Positions 24,188 through 33,173 of a DNA stretch of 41,071 nucleotides are shown here, in pieces. Every line of letters begins with the position of its first letter. The stretch's first letter is position 1. The position numbers and the translations under genes are program-made. The notes under the pieces are model-generated. The model searched no databases, was not told the origin of the DNA, and worked only from the letters and a program-made list of their open reading frames with translations. The DNA is from Bacillota bacterium. Its GTDB lineage: Bacteria; Bacillota; Clostridia; Acetivibrionales; DSM-1351. Location: assembly GCA_023392075.1 (NCBI GenBank), contig JAEVZU010000164.1, positions 1 through 41,071 of the forward strand, read 5' to 3'.

Positions 24188-25093
24188 ATGATAAAGATAT
24201 ATAACCGTAAAACCGGAGAATATGAAGTTGAGAAAGTGGCCGGTGGAGGTCTGCTTAATGCACTGTATACTACGAAGGCCGGCAGGCTGGGTCTTGAATT
24301 GCTGGTCAAGCGGAAAATATACTCAGCCCTGACAGGCTTTTTTTGTGATACCGAACTCAGCAGAAAGAGCATCGCCGGTTTCGTAAGAAACTTTTCCATT
24401 GATATGGAGGAGTGTCAAAACAAGCTGGAGGACTTTAAAAGCTTTAACGACTTCTTTGCCAGAAAGCTCAAAAAAACTGCAAGGCCTTTCGATAAGCCGG
24501 CAGAATATCTGCTGTCACCGGGTGATGGCCGCCTTCAAGCGTGGGAGAATATTGATTCCGATAATGTTATTCAGATAAAAGGTATGAGCTACAGCCTTGC
24601 AGGCTTATTGCAAAATCCGGAACTGGCCGGAGATTTTGACGGTGGAACCTATATAATCTTGAGACTTTGTCCTGTCGACTATCATAGATTTCATTTCTTT
24701 GACAGCGGAGTGTGCGGAGAGCCCACCAGAGTGAGAGGGGAGTATTATTCTGTAAATCCCGTGGCTCTGGGTACAATTACCGAAGTGTTCTGCAGGAATA
24801 AACGGGAGTACAGTATTTATAGAACCGACAATTTTGGAGAGGTGCTATATGTTGAGGTGGGAGCTACGTCGGTGGGGTCCATAATCCAGACTTATACCCC
24901 CAGCGGCAGGCTGGAAAGAGGCGACGAAAAAGGGTATTTTAAATTTGGAGGATCAACCGTTCTCCTATTCTTTAAAAAGGGAAAAGTATTAATAGATAAG
25001 GAAATCCTGGAGCAAACAGCTGCCGGTTTTGAGACCAGAGTTGTGGCGGGTGATACAATAGGAAAAGCACAAAATGGCATTAAAAACTGTTAG
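24188..25093 (+). CDS. psd: Phosphatidylserine decarboxylase proenzyme
   Basis: A 301-residue protein that makes phosphatidylethanolamine from phosphatidylserine at the membrane. The N-terminus IKIYNRKTGEYEVEKVAGG is typical of clostridial Psd. The self-cleavage triad parts are visible: Asp in SPGDGRLQAW, His in CPVDYHRFHFFDSG, and the cleavage site GGST with S256 becoming the pyruvoyl group (GGST instead of LGST), leaving a small subunit of 46 residues. The ribosome binding site is weak. No phosphatidylserine synthase gene is beside it, which is less common than a pssA-psd pair. Confidence 0.94.
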   Translation: MIKIYNRKTGEYEVEKVAGGGLLNALYTTKAGRLGLELLVKRKIYSALTGFFCDTELSRKSIAGFVRNFSIDMEECQNKLEDFKSFNDFFARKLKKTARPFDKPAEYLLSPGDGRLQAWENIDSDNVIQIKGMSYSLAGLLQNPELAGDFDGGTYIILRLCPVDYHRFHFFDSGVCGEPTRVRGEYYSVNPVALGTITEVFCRNKREYSIYRTDNFGEVLYVEVGATSVGSIIQTYTPSGRLERGDEKGYFKFGGSTVLLFFKKGKVLIDKEILEQTAAGFETRVVAGDTIGKAQNGIKNC

Positions 25094-25101
25094 ATTTTAT
25101 A

Positions 25102-25130
25102 TTGTTAATAGTCCTGTATTAGTTTATAAT
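25102..25130 (+). promoter_or_regulatory. Promoter candidate for pfkA
   Basis: TTGTTA (25102-25107), a 17-bp spacer and TATAAT (25125-25130), about 150 nt before the pfkA start. The rest of the spacer is T-rich without other signals. Confidence 0.5.
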
Positions 25131-25277
25131 GAATTAAATTGGGTTTTTATTGTTGTTTTTTTAATACATTTTATATTGTTATTGGTTTAATGTTGCTTCA
25201 ATGGGGAAGACCATAAACAGATAAATTTAAAATTTCTTATTACTAATAGTTTTAGTAAGGTCTTAGGGAGGGTTCGT

Positions 25278-26261
25278 ATGAGTGACATAAAAACAATCGG
25301 TGTACTTACAAGCGGTGGAGATGCGCCCGGAATGAATGCAGCAATTCGTGCAGTTGTCAGAACCGGAATCTACTACGGTTTTAAAATGCTGGGAGTCAGG
25401 AAAGGATATAATGGATTGATAGCAGGTGATATTTCTGAAATGACTGCCAGAAACGTATCCGATATAATCCACCGTGGAGGAACAATTCTCCAGACAGCAA
25501 GATGTAAGGCATTTACAACCGAAGAGGGCATGCAGAAGGCTATGTCCATATCAAGAGCTTTTGGAATGGATGCACTTGTTGTCATAGGTGGTGACGGTTC
25601 TTATAAAGGAGCAAGGGATTTCAGCAAATTCGGCATGAAGGTTATGGGGTTGCCTGGTACAATTGATAATGATATTGCAAGTTCTGATTATACCATTGGG
25701 TATGATACGGCAATGAATACAGTTCAGGATGCGTTGGATAAAATCAGGGACACGGCATATTCACACGAGCGATGCAGCGTTCTCGAAGTAATGGGCAGAA
25801 GAGCAGGACATATTGCACTTAATGTTGGTATTGCAGGCGGAGCTGAAGTAATTTTGCTGCCTGAAAAGGAATTTGATTTTGATAAGGATATAATAAGAAA
25901 GATTATACAGGGAAGAAACAACGGAAAGAAAAACTATATCATAATTCTTGCGGAAGGTATCTCTGAGAAAATCGGAGGGGCCCTTGAACTTGCCAAGAAG
26001 ATAGAGGATCTGACCGGTATTGAAACAAGAGGAACCGTGCTGGGATATATTCAGAGAGGCGGAAGTCCTACAATACAGGACAGGGTGATGGCCAGCGCCA
26101 TGGGAGTTAAAGCAGTTGAGCTGCTCAAGGACGGTGTGTTCAACAGAATCATATCTGTAAAGGATGCTAAAATAGTTGACATAGATATTGATGAGGCACT
26201 TTCAATGAAGAAGGATATTGACCAGGATCTGCTGAGGATGAGCAATATTTTATCCATATAA
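25278..26261 (+). CDS. pfkA: ATP-dependent 6-phosphofructokinase
   Basis: A 327-residue enzyme that phosphorylates fructose 6-phosphate in glycolysis. The N-terminal TSGGDAPGMN binds ATP. GGDGSYKGA (residues 104-112) keeps Gly at the position where pyrophosphate-dependent enzymes carry Asp, so ATP is the expected donor. PGTIDND contains the catalytic base D130. MGRRAGH and the effector-site Arg/Lys pattern fit the bacterial allosteric PfkA family of the usual length. GGAGGG precedes the ATG. It is monocistronic with a strong terminator; pyruvate kinase, often next to pfkA, is not here. Confidence 0.96.
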   Translation: MSDIKTIGVLTSGGDAPGMNAAIRAVVRTGIYYGFKMLGVRKGYNGLIAGDISEMTARNVSDIIHRGGTILQTARCKAFTTEEGMQKAMSISRAFGMDALVVIGGDGSYKGARDFSKFGMKVMGLPGTIDNDIASSDYTIGYDTAMNTVQDALDKIRDTAYSHERCSVLEVMGRRAGHIALNVGIAGGAEVILLPEKEFDFDKDIIRKIIQGRNNGKKNYIIILAEGISEKIGGALELAKKIEDLTGIETRGTVLGYIQRGGSPTIQDRVMASAMGVKAVELLKDGVFNRIISVKDAKIVDIDIDEALSMKKDIDQDLLRMSNILSI

Positions 26262-26297
26262 TTAAAGTTCATGAAAGTTTTTTATTAATGTATTCAG

Positions 26298-26336
26298 AAC
26301 GGGGGAACCGGAAACGGAAGCCCCCGTTTTGTTTTG
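26298..26336 (+). terminator. Terminator between pfkA and the convergent DUF1579-like gene
   Basis: AACGGGGG (26298-26305) pairs with CCCCCGTT (26321-26328), with TTGTTTT after it. It probably serves pfkA; the minus-strand gene ends only 8 nt beyond. Confidence 0.85.
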
Positions 26337-26343
26337 ATATTGT

Positions 26344-26853
26344 TTATTGCCGGCGGGTGGCATGGAGTTCACCATTTACATGCCAGGTACTGCCGCTGTC
26401 TGTCGAAGTCCTGTTTTGCCAATGGAAGGTTGTCGGAGTAATTTCGGAAAAAACCCACTGGTTTACACCTGCTGAGGGCTTCTGATTTGTAAGTACAATA
26501 GTTTCACCGACCTGTTCGGCTTCCAGAAGGGTCATATGGTTTGCATATCCGTAACAAACATCCCATTTTCCTTTTATGGAATTGTAAAAACGCACTGTTG
26601 TTCCATACTCTGCGTCTGGTTGTGGATTGATTAACCTTTCCCGGCGGGAAGGACATATAAATACATCTTGAATTGCCTGCCCTTCGAGTATCCAGGAAAA
26701 GATCCATTCACCGAAAACGTGCCGTTCACGTTCAGTACCTTTTCCATCGATCCATTCAAAGTCCCACTCACCTGCGAATTGACCAAAGAGGTTTAATGAA
26801 TCCGGTGTATTATTACTGCGGGAACCTACCAATACATCTTGAAAATCTGACAT
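26344..26853 (-). CDS. DUF1579-like cytosolic protein
   Basis: A 169-residue protein without signal peptide. LNLFGQFAGEWDFEWI and the repeated beta-strand pattern with conserved Trp (GEWIFSWILEGQAIQDVF, GKWDVCYGY, TFHWQNRTSTDSGSTW) look like the DUF1579/lipocalin-like barrel family, whose function is unknown. AGGAG precedes the ATG. It follows the WYL regulator gene by 43 nt on the same strand and is probably its target or co-transcribed partner. Confidence 0.75.
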   Translation of the reverse strand: MSDFQDVLVGSRSNNTPDSLNLFGQFAGEWDFEWIDGKGTERERHVFGEWIFSWILEGQAIQDVFICPSRRERLINPQPDAEYGTTVRFYNSIKGKWDVCYGYANHMTLLEAEQVGETIVLTNQKPSAGVNQWVFSEITPTTFHWQNRTSTDSGSTWHVNGELHATRRQ

Positions 26854-26896
26854 TTATAACACTCCTTTAATGTTTTTCTTCATAATAGCAAAACTA

Positions 26897-27820
26897 TTAC
26901 GACATCTGAGTGTCGTAGTTCTTGATAAATTTTTTTGCAGTTTCAATTAAAGTTTCACGGTAAAAGTCAGGTGCAATGATTTTGGCACTGTTGCCTAACC
27001 CCAGCAATAATGCCTTCCACATGGGTTCCGACGGTGGTACATTCAGATCCATGATCCATGATCCGTCGGTTTTTTGTTCGAATTTTGCGTCGGGGAAAGT
27101 CTCTTCAAGAAGATTTATGTTATCAGCGGGACACCAAACCAATATATGCTCACAGCTTTTATAATAATCCTGTTCATGTTCCTGAAGCAATTTTTCAACA
27201 TCAGATATTCTTTCAAAATGCTGTTCCGCCGGTGCCAGCTTGTCCATACGGGCGACTTTAAAGGTGCGATAAGCTCTCTTTTGGACGTCATAGGCAAACA
27301 GGTACCAGGAATACCATTTGAAATGCAGTGCCAATGGTTCCACGAGCCTGTCGGAGTAATTTCCGTGTGTATCTCTGTATTGAAAAGAGATCTGCCGGCA
27401 ATGCCCGATACAATTTTCCAATATACGATTGTTCGACTGTATTTTGCTCCCTTCCTTTGTAACGCCATAGTCAACAAAGATGGAGGGCAGATTGGAATCC
27501 GACATTGAGAGGTATTTATCCAATATGGTATCAAGGCGTTTATTTTCGTAGCTGGTGCTCAGACTTTTTAATGCCATGATTATTATATTGAAATCTTCTT
27601 TTTTAACAAATGAATTATGCAGTTTATAGCCTTCCAGAACGGAATATCCGCCATTGTAGCCGGTATCGGCGGTTATTGGTATTCCGGCCATTGTCAAAGC
27701 GGTAATATCCCGTTGTATTGTTCTTACAGATACGCCAAAGCGGTTTGCAAGCTGCTTGCCTGTCAATGCCCGGTTATTCAGCAGTAAAATGACTATTTCA
27801 AGTAATCTGTCAATCCGCAA
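26897..27820 (-). CDS. WYL-domain HTH transcriptional regulator (YafY/DeoR-like)
   Basis: A 307-residue regulator. Residues about 1-60 form a winged HTH (LTGKQLANRFGVSVRTIQRDI). A WYL domain (about 135-220; LALHFKWYSWYLFAYD, RTFKVARMDKL) and a C-terminal WCX part follow. WYL domains bind nucleotides or nucleic-acid fragments and make the protein ligand-responsive. I start at TTG 27820, seven nt after GGAGG; GTG 27823 is possible. The open frame runs about 200 nt further upstream, but that part overlaps the preceding gene's end and is unlike the family. It probably controls itself and the DUF1579-like gene. Confidence 0.88.
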   Translation of the reverse strand: MRIDRLLEIVILLLNNRALTGKQLANRFGVSVRTIQRDITALTMAGIPITADTGYNGGYSVLEGYKLHNSFVKKEDFNIIIMALKSLSTSYENKRLDTILDKYLSMSDSNLPSIFVDYGVTKEGSKIQSNNRILENCIGHCRQISFQYRDTHGNYSDRLVEPLALHFKWYSWYLFAYDVQKRAYRTFKVARMDKLAPAEQHFERISDVEKLLQEHEQDYYKSCEHILVWCPADNINLLEETFPDAKFEQKTDGSWIMDLNVPPSEPMWKALLLGLGNSAKIIAPDFYRETLIETAKKFIKNYDTQMS

Positions 27821-27884
27821 CACATCACCTCCACAAATATAATTATGGAGTATTTTGCGTATGCTTACAAGTTGATACGTAAGA

Positions 27885-28877
27885 CTAATCAAAAATGATA
27901 TCGCAATATTTGAACGCGGCCTGCATATCGCAGTCAACGCCTGTTGTATACGAGTTGTTGCCCAACAGTTCAAGTACATGTGGTATATTTGAATTATTGT
28001 GGAAAATTGCAGTATATAATTCATTACTTAGCCGTTGGGTTCTTTGAACAGCATCTGTAAACAGGTCAAGGAAGGATTTTGTACTTTTTACAGTATTGTC
28101 GAAAGGCATGCACCATTCCCTGTGGGATAGATTCAGGTAATCAAGTCCGTCTTCCACCTCCAGAGGGAAAATGAGGCTGGAATATAACGGGAATTTGTAA
28201 ATCAGGTTATCAAAAAAGCCGATAAACTTTTTCTTTACACCGTGAGGATCCTTTAAAAGCTTTTCTACCAGCTGCATTTCCCTGATAGCCCTTCTCACTT
28301 TCTTTTTTTGTATGTCCGAACCGAATATCTCTTTGACTGCTCTGACATACATTTCACCTATCAGGTTCAATTCTGTCTCGTTTATCTTTATGAGTTTATC
28401 GCAATTTATTTCGTGTACCCTTTTATTGAAATACTTTTTACACAAAATGACATCTATGGAAGTTTCAAACCTTCGATGATAATATAAAAACAGGTTTTGA
28501 TTTATATATTCGGGTATATCAAAGCCCGACCTGTAAAAGATATACGGATGACCTATACTGTCCATGCAGTTGTGACATATAAAACCTAATAGATATACGG
28601 TCAGTACGTCTTTGGCATACTCTTTCTGCCCGGCAATATAGTCGGTGAAAGCGTTAAATACCTTGTTTACTTTTGAAATGTGCATCGTTTGTCCCATATT
28701 TGTCTCAATACTTTTGGAAGACCAGGGCCAGATCTCGTAATAAAAAAGTATATCGGGACCTTGAGTCCCAAGATTAAACACGTTTTGGTGTTTTTGAATC
28801 AGTTTTTTGCATTCTTTGTTTTCCAGAGCTTTTATTGCCTCCAAGCCGCATAAATAATGAGTTACAAGATTGGGCAT
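27885..28877 (-). CDS. Zinc-dependent phospholipase C family protein
   Basis: A 330-residue protein beginning MPNLVTHYLCGLEAIKAL, the typical N-terminus of the clostridial Zn_dep_PLPC family. Metal-ligand-like residues are present: H7, GTQGPDILFY, H in GQTMHISK, and FICHNCMDSIGHPYI. There is no signal peptide, unlike the secreted alpha-toxin class, so it is probably cytoplasmic with unknown substrate. Its ribosome binding site is GGAGAGGAGAT on the minus strand. It may be first in a minus-strand set with the WYL regulator (gap 64 nt). Confidence 0.82.
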   Translation of the reverse strand: MPNLVTHYLCGLEAIKALENKECKKLIQKHQNVFNLGTQGPDILFYYEIWPWSSKSIETNMGQTMHISKVNKVFNAFTDYIAGQKEYAKDVLTVYLLGFICHNCMDSIGHPYIFYRSGFDIPEYINQNLFLYYHRRFETSIDVILCKKYFNKRVHEINCDKLIKINETELNLIGEMYVRAVKEIFGSDIQKKKVRRAIREMQLVEKLLKDPHGVKKKFIGFFDNLIYKFPLYSSLIFPLEVEDGLDYLNLSHREWCMPFDNTVKSTKSFLDLFTDAVQRTQRLSNELYTAIFHNNSNIPHVLELLGNNSYTTGVDCDMQAAFKYCDIIFD

Positions 28878-29036
28878 GTTATCTCCTCTCCGGGTATTAA
28901 AGCTAAAATTATTATTTAATCGGACTTCCGCCTGAAGTTTTATTACGGGAAGTCGTTTTCACTGATAGTATATACGTATTTTGTACCCTAAAGTATGTTT
29001 TAATGAGTTAATTTGAATATTAATTATAAAAAAATA

Positions 29037-29085
29037 TTGACATTTTACTTGATTGGTTTTATAGTTAGTTACATAAGTAATTAAC
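29037..29085 (+). promoter_or_regulatory. Promoter and GntR operator of the first ABC operon
   Basis: TTGACA (29037-29042), a 17-bp spacer and TATAGT (29060-29065) form a near-consensus promoter. GTTAGTTAC (29064-29072) and GTAATTAAC (29077-29085) form an inverted repeat with one mismatch that overlaps the end of the -10 box. That placement suits autorepression by the GntR protein encoded next. Confidence 0.7.
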
Positions 29086-29114
29086 CGTTTAACCGATTAA
29101 CAGGTGGTGATATA

Positions 29115-29483
29115 GTGAATTTTGATTTTGATTCGGAAAAACCCATATATCTGCAATTGGCTGAAGAAATAGAAGATGCGGTGCTGTCCGGCGCATATCA
29201 GGAGGAGGCACAGATTCCCTCCACAACTGAGATTTCAGTAAGCTACAAAATTAATCCTGCTACCGCACTGAAGGGTATAAACAGATTGGTGGATGATGGA
29301 ATAGTTTATAAGAAAAGGGGTGTAGGTATGTTTGTATCAACAGGTGCAAAGGACAAAATTCTTGACAAAAGAAAAGAGACTTTTTTTGAAGACTATGTTA
29401 CGTCGATGATTTTAGAAGCCAGGAAGCTTTCTATTACAAAGGAAGACATACTGAAAATGTTGGAAAGAGGGTTTGATAAATGA
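29115..29483 (+). CDS. GntR-family regulator, YtrA subfamily
   Basis: A 122-residue protein: winged HTH (about 10-75; PIYLQLAEEIEDAVLSGAY, IPSTTEISVSYKINPATALKGI) and a short helical tail for dimerisation, the YtrA layout. GTG start with AGGTGGTGA upstream. It overlaps the ATPase gene by 4 nt. By analogy with ytr operons it should repress its own transporter operon until cell-wall stress, such as a lipid II-binding antibiotic, relieves it. Note QIPSTTEIS, where the usual form is KLPSVREL. Confidence 0.92.
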   Translation: MNFDFDSEKPIYLQLAEEIEDAVLSGAYQEEAQIPSTTEISVSYKINPATALKGINRLVDDGIVYKKRGVGMFVSTGAKDKILDKRKETFFEDYVTSMILEARKLSITKEDILKMLERGFDK

Positions 29484-30328
29484 GCTATATCGAAATAAGG
29501 AATATTACAAAAGTATTTGGAAATACAACTGCACTTGACAATGTTTCCCTGAATCTTGAAGCTAATAAAATTTATGGGCTCCTGGGCAGGAACGGCGCAG
29601 GAAAAACAACCCTGCTCAACCTTATTACAAACAGATTATTTCCGACATATGGCGAAATCCTGTTGGAAGGAGAGAAGGTTTTTGAAAATGATAATGCCCT
29701 GTCAAAGGTATATTTTATGACGGAGGCCAACTTTTACCCTGAAGGAATGACTGTCAAGAAGGCCTTTAAGTGGACAAAAGAGTTTTATTCCGGTTTTGAT
29801 ACCGATTATGCATTATCCTTATGTGACAAATTCCTGCTGAAAACCGGTAAAAAGATTAAAGAGCTTTCAACAGGTTATAAATCAATATTTAAAATTGTCG
29901 TTTCGCTTTCCTGTAATGCTCCGGTAATTCTTCTGGATGAGCCGGTGTTGGGTCTGGATGCAAATCACAGGGAATTGTTTTATAAAGAACTTCTTCAGGC
30001 ATACAGTGAAAGGCCGAGAACAATAGTAATATCAACTCATTTGATAGAAGAGGCCGCTGATATAATAGAAGATGTTATAGTCATAAAAAACGGTAAATTG
30101 ATTATGCAGGATTCAGTTGAAAAAGTTCTTTCGCAGGGATATTCGATATCAGGAGCTGCTTCTGCCGTAGACAGCTTCATACAGGGAAAGACAGTGCTTG
30201 GAGTTGATACGCTTGGAGGACTTAAAACCGCATATGTCCTTGAAAAGGCCGAAAAGGAAAAAATCCCCGCCGGGCTTGAGATATCAAAACTTGATCTTCA
30301 GAAGCTGTTTATCCAGATGACTAATTAA
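29480..30328 (+). CDS. ABC transporter ATPase (YtrB/BcrA-like), first operon
   Basis: A 282-residue ATPase: Walker A GLLGRNGAGKTTL, Walker B VILLDEPVLGLD, H-loop STHLIEE. The signature loop is ELSTGYKSIFKIVVSL, which lacks the usual Gly-Gln after the first Gly, a divergence common in the clostridial YtrB group. It works with the permease encoded next, which starts at or just after its stop. Exact substrate unknown; drug or lipid export or sensing is inferred. Confidence 0.93.
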   Translation: MSYIEIRNITKVFGNTTALDNVSLNLEANKIYGLLGRNGAGKTTLLNLITNRLFPTYGEILLEGEKVFENDNALSKVYFMTEANFYPEGMTVKKAFKWTKEFYSGFDTDYALSLCDKFLLKTGKKIKELSTGYKSIFKIVVSLSCNAPVILLDEPVLGLDANHRELFYKELLQAYSERPRTIVISTHLIEEAADIIEDVIVIKNGKLIMQDSVEKVLSQGYSISGAASAVDSFIQGKTVLGVDTLGGLKTAYVLEKAEKEKIPAGLEISKLDLQKLFIQMTN

Positions 30329-30345
30329 TGATAGGAGAAATGAAT

Positions 30346-31083
30346 ATGAGATTGAAATCGGTTGTCAAATATTATATTTCAGATATAAAAGCAAGTGTAG
30401 CCATATTTTATATCATTATGGCTGTGGTTATTTCTATGATCGGTATTGCGGTAAATGTTACGACAGGTGAAGGTGAAAGTTTCTCCGGCGGCGGGGAAAT
30501 GGCTTCAATGATTTTTCTGTTCATTGCGGGGCTTAACTCTTTTAAGCAAAGCTTCCTGTTTTTATCAGTAAACAGTATTCCAAGAAAGCTGCAATTTAAA
30601 GGTTTTTTGCTGGCCGCGCTGGCGGTGTGCGGAACCATGGCGGCAATAGATGCCGCTTATTCCAATATTTTTTCACTATTCATTGATTACAGATCAACCT
30701 TTCTTCAGCTGTATGGGGAATGGGCGGCGGGAACCTCCGGAGCTGTGGTGGTTCTGGTAACTTTCCTGTGGAATATAACCGTCTACATTTCTGCCTACAT
30801 CGGAGGTTATTTAATTACTAATATCTATTACAAAATGTCAAAGATAATCAAGATAATAGTGTCCATAGGTGTTCCGGTCTGGTTTACAATAATACTTCCG
30901 ATTATAGATGCTTCTATAACACACGGGAGAATATATAAATTTATCGGAGACATTTTCCTGGTTTTTGGAGGATTGAAATACGGTGTAAATCCGTATATCC
31001 CGGTGTTGTCACTTACTGTTGAAGCTGCTGTTGTGGCCATTTTATGCTTCCTGCTGGTAAGAACGGCCACAGTGAAGGAATAG
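30346..31083 (+). CDS. ABC transporter permease, first operon
   Basis: A protein of about 245 residues with six predicted membrane segments, no recognisable enzymatic motif, and the size of ABC-2-type permeases. Two earlier ATGs (30328, 30340) are in frame. The AGGAG at 30333-30337 favours 30346. It is the last gene of the GntR-ATPase-permease operon, and a hairpin follows. The protein is poorly conserved, so assignment rests on context and topology. Confidence 0.8.
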   Translation: MRLKSVVKYYISDIKASVAIFYIIMAVVISMIGIAVNVTTGEGESFSGGGEMASMIFLFIAGLNSFKQSFLFLSVNSIPRKLQFKGFLLAALAVCGTMAAIDAAYSNIFSLFIDYRSTFLQLYGEWAAGTSGAVVVLVTFLWNITVYISAYIGGYLITNIYYKMSKIIKIIVSIGVPVWFTIILPIIDASITHGRIYKFIGDIFLVFGGLKYGVNPYIPVLSLTVEAAVVAILCFLLVRTATVKE

Positions 31084-31162
31084 ACAGCTTGGAAAACTAA
31101 TGACAAATGTGATGACAATGTATGTATATAAATATGCGTGTATTGATGTGTGTATATTGATG

Positions 31163-31196
31163 GGCCTGCCCGTACCGGTAACAGTATAGGCAGGCC
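31163..31196. terminator. Hairpin between two convergent ABC operons
   Basis: GGCCTGCC (31163-31170) and GGCAGGCC (31189-31196) form a perfect GC-rich stem. It has no clear T-run on either side but sits in the 128-nt gap where both operons must end. Confidence 0.5.
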
Positions 31197-31211
31197 TGTT
31201 CTGCAAAAGGC

Positions 31212-33173
31212 TTATTTTAACCGGTCAATGTATTTCTGTAATCCGGCGGATACTTTTTTGTTAAAGCTCAATGAAATACTGTGCAGCTCTTCAGCCTTGC
31301 TTTTTGAAAATACTGCAACGTAATCTGCATTTTTGTTAACATCCGCATCAAAGGAAAAATTCAAAAGCTCCCGGATTAAATTTTTGTCGGTGATTTCAAT
31401 AGGTTTATCGGAACTATAGATACCATCATATATGATATTTTTTAGTGTGACAAAATCGACTTCCTCCGGTTTTATTACTACTTTTTCAAAGAGACCTTCC
31501 TTCTTCAGCCAACTTATAGTATTTGTAAAGCTGCTGCGGATATCATAGGAAATCACCCTGTCTTCGTTATCCATGATATCAATGTATAGTACACGTTGGG
31601 ACTTAGATATCAATTCATTATATCCCAGTTTGTTTATATCTCTCCTGAGGGCTTCCTTAAAAGACTCCAGCTGATTTTTTCCGGAAACGACAACCGGGTT
31701 CCGGCGTATGCGATTGTCGGCAATTTCGATATATTTCAAATCAGCCGGTTCCTGATAAAGAATAGGAAATCTGCCCTCCAGGTATTCTTTACTTTCAAAT
31801 ATGGGGCCAAGTGCGGAGGCATAAAGGCTGGTATCAAGGGTATACCTCCGGACTATTGTTTTACCGTTTTTAAACTTATAGGCCAGATAACTTGAGTAAC
31901 CTTCGGTGCTCCTGTTTTCAAGGATCAGCTTATGGAGTCTGGTTATGTTTTCAAGGTTCTTTATATCTCTGTAGACGGTTGTATCATTTGTATAAAAATT
32001 TTTAATATTAACATAATCCCTTTCAAGCCAAAAGTTAATATTGCTGCCAAGATATGCTTCTTCAACATCGGCTGGTTCGGGAACATTATTGACATAGCCT
32101 GTGATATCCAGCCTGATACACAATAGCAGGGCGCAAAGTACAACGGCATAACCTACGTACCCTTTCCAGGTATCCAGGATCTTAAAGGTTTTATTAGTTA
32201 TCATTTGAACCGCTGCGTATGACAGCAGTGCACTGGCGAAATAACCGAAAACCTGAAAAGACAATGAAATGAAGGTTCCTTGAATTACTCCGAAATATGC
32301 TCCGCCCAGCAGTGTTCCGCAAAAAGTTACACCAAAGACAAAAAACGGCTTTAAAGGTTTAAAGGTGATAATATCTCCGGAGGTTTCAGGTTTTCTGAAT
32401 TTAAAGGCGGCCAGAGCACCAATGAACAAAAGAATAGTTAAAATGATAAAGAATATTATGGTTGTAGCCGTATATATATCATATCTGTTTTTAAAAAGCA
32501 TAACCATTGGCATGAAATTATAAAAGGTAAGCTCTGAATAATTATCAAAACCGTATAGAAGCTGGCAAAGATGAATTCTTATGACTTCCGAAAAGAATAC
32601 CGGCAGTACGTTAAGTATGTAAACAAAGGCCAGTTGAGCTATTGAGTTCCCGGTAAACATGCCCACAAAAACCGTCATTGCTATAAACATCATTCCTAAT
32701 AGCAGCGAATTTAAAAACCAGTTTATTAAAAGGTGAACCGTATAATATCCTGACAGAGAGCTGAAGGTGTTGGCAAAAAACATTACTGATGCTGTAATAA
32801 AAAGCGGAGCTGCAAATAATATCAGGCAGGATAATATACTGTTAAAGAACAATGAGGCTCTGGTAACAGGCAGACTGTGATAAAAAGAAGCCGATCTGCA
32901 TTTTTGGATGTACCTGAAAACCAGTACCCCGATAATGACGGGAAAAATCAGTAGCAGCAGCTGAGCTAAGCTGGTGCTGACGAAGCCGAGATCCTTTCTT
33001 ATTTTAATTCCTAATACCTGACCAATGGGATAGATCTTATTATATTTCTGCATAAAATGATTCAGTGGAAGCGCGAACAGCAATACTATTGTATAAAGTG
33101 CACTGATCCACCAGAATCTTTTCAGATCACTAAGAAGCAAGCCTCCCTTAAAGAAGGATGTTTTCGATTTCAT
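31212..33173 (-). CDS. ABC transporter permease with extracellular C-terminal region, second operon
   Basis: A protein of about 653 residues. The N-terminal ~390 residues contain some ten membrane segments, including FRYIQKCRSASFYHSLPVTR, a motif of the YtrC/YtrD-type permeases (DUF6449 group). The remaining ~260 residues are soluble and charged and probably sit outside the membrane (KFKNGKTIVRRYTLDTSLY). I start at ATG 33173, 26 nt inside the end of the ATPase gene, after a G-rich ribosome binding site; an upstream TTG is the alternative. It would partner the ATPase and may act in sensing or resistance to envelope-active compounds. Confidence 0.85.
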   Translation of the reverse strand: MKSKTSFFKGGLLLSDLKRFWWISALYTIVLLFALPLNHFMQKYNKIYPIGQVLGIKIRKDLGFVSTSLAQLLLLIFPVIIGVLVFRYIQKCRSASFYHSLPVTRASLFFNSILSCLILFAAPLFITASVMFFANTFSSLSGYYTVHLLINWFLNSLLLGMMFIAMTVFVGMFTGNSIAQLAFVYILNVLPVFFSEVIRIHLCQLLYGFDNYSELTFYNFMPMVMLFKNRYDIYTATTIIFFIILTILLFIGALAAFKFRKPETSGDIITFKPLKPFFVFGVTFCGTLLGGAYFGVIQGTFISLSFQVFGYFASALLSYAAVQMITNKTFKILDTWKGYVGYAVVLCALLLCIRLDITGYVNNVPEPADVEEAYLGSNINFWLERDYVNIKNFYTNDTTVYRDIKNLENITRLHKLILENRSTEGYSSYLAYKFKNGKTIVRRYTLDTSLYASALGPIFESKEYLEGRFPILYQEPADLKYIEIADNRIRRNPVVVSGKNQLESFKEALRRDINKLGYNELISKSQRVLYIDIMDNEDRVISYDIRSSFTNTISWLKKEGLFEKVVIKPEEVDFVTLKNIIYDGIYSSDKPIEITDKNLIRELLNFSFDADVNKNADYVAVFSKSKAEELHSISLSFNKKVSAGLQKYIDRLK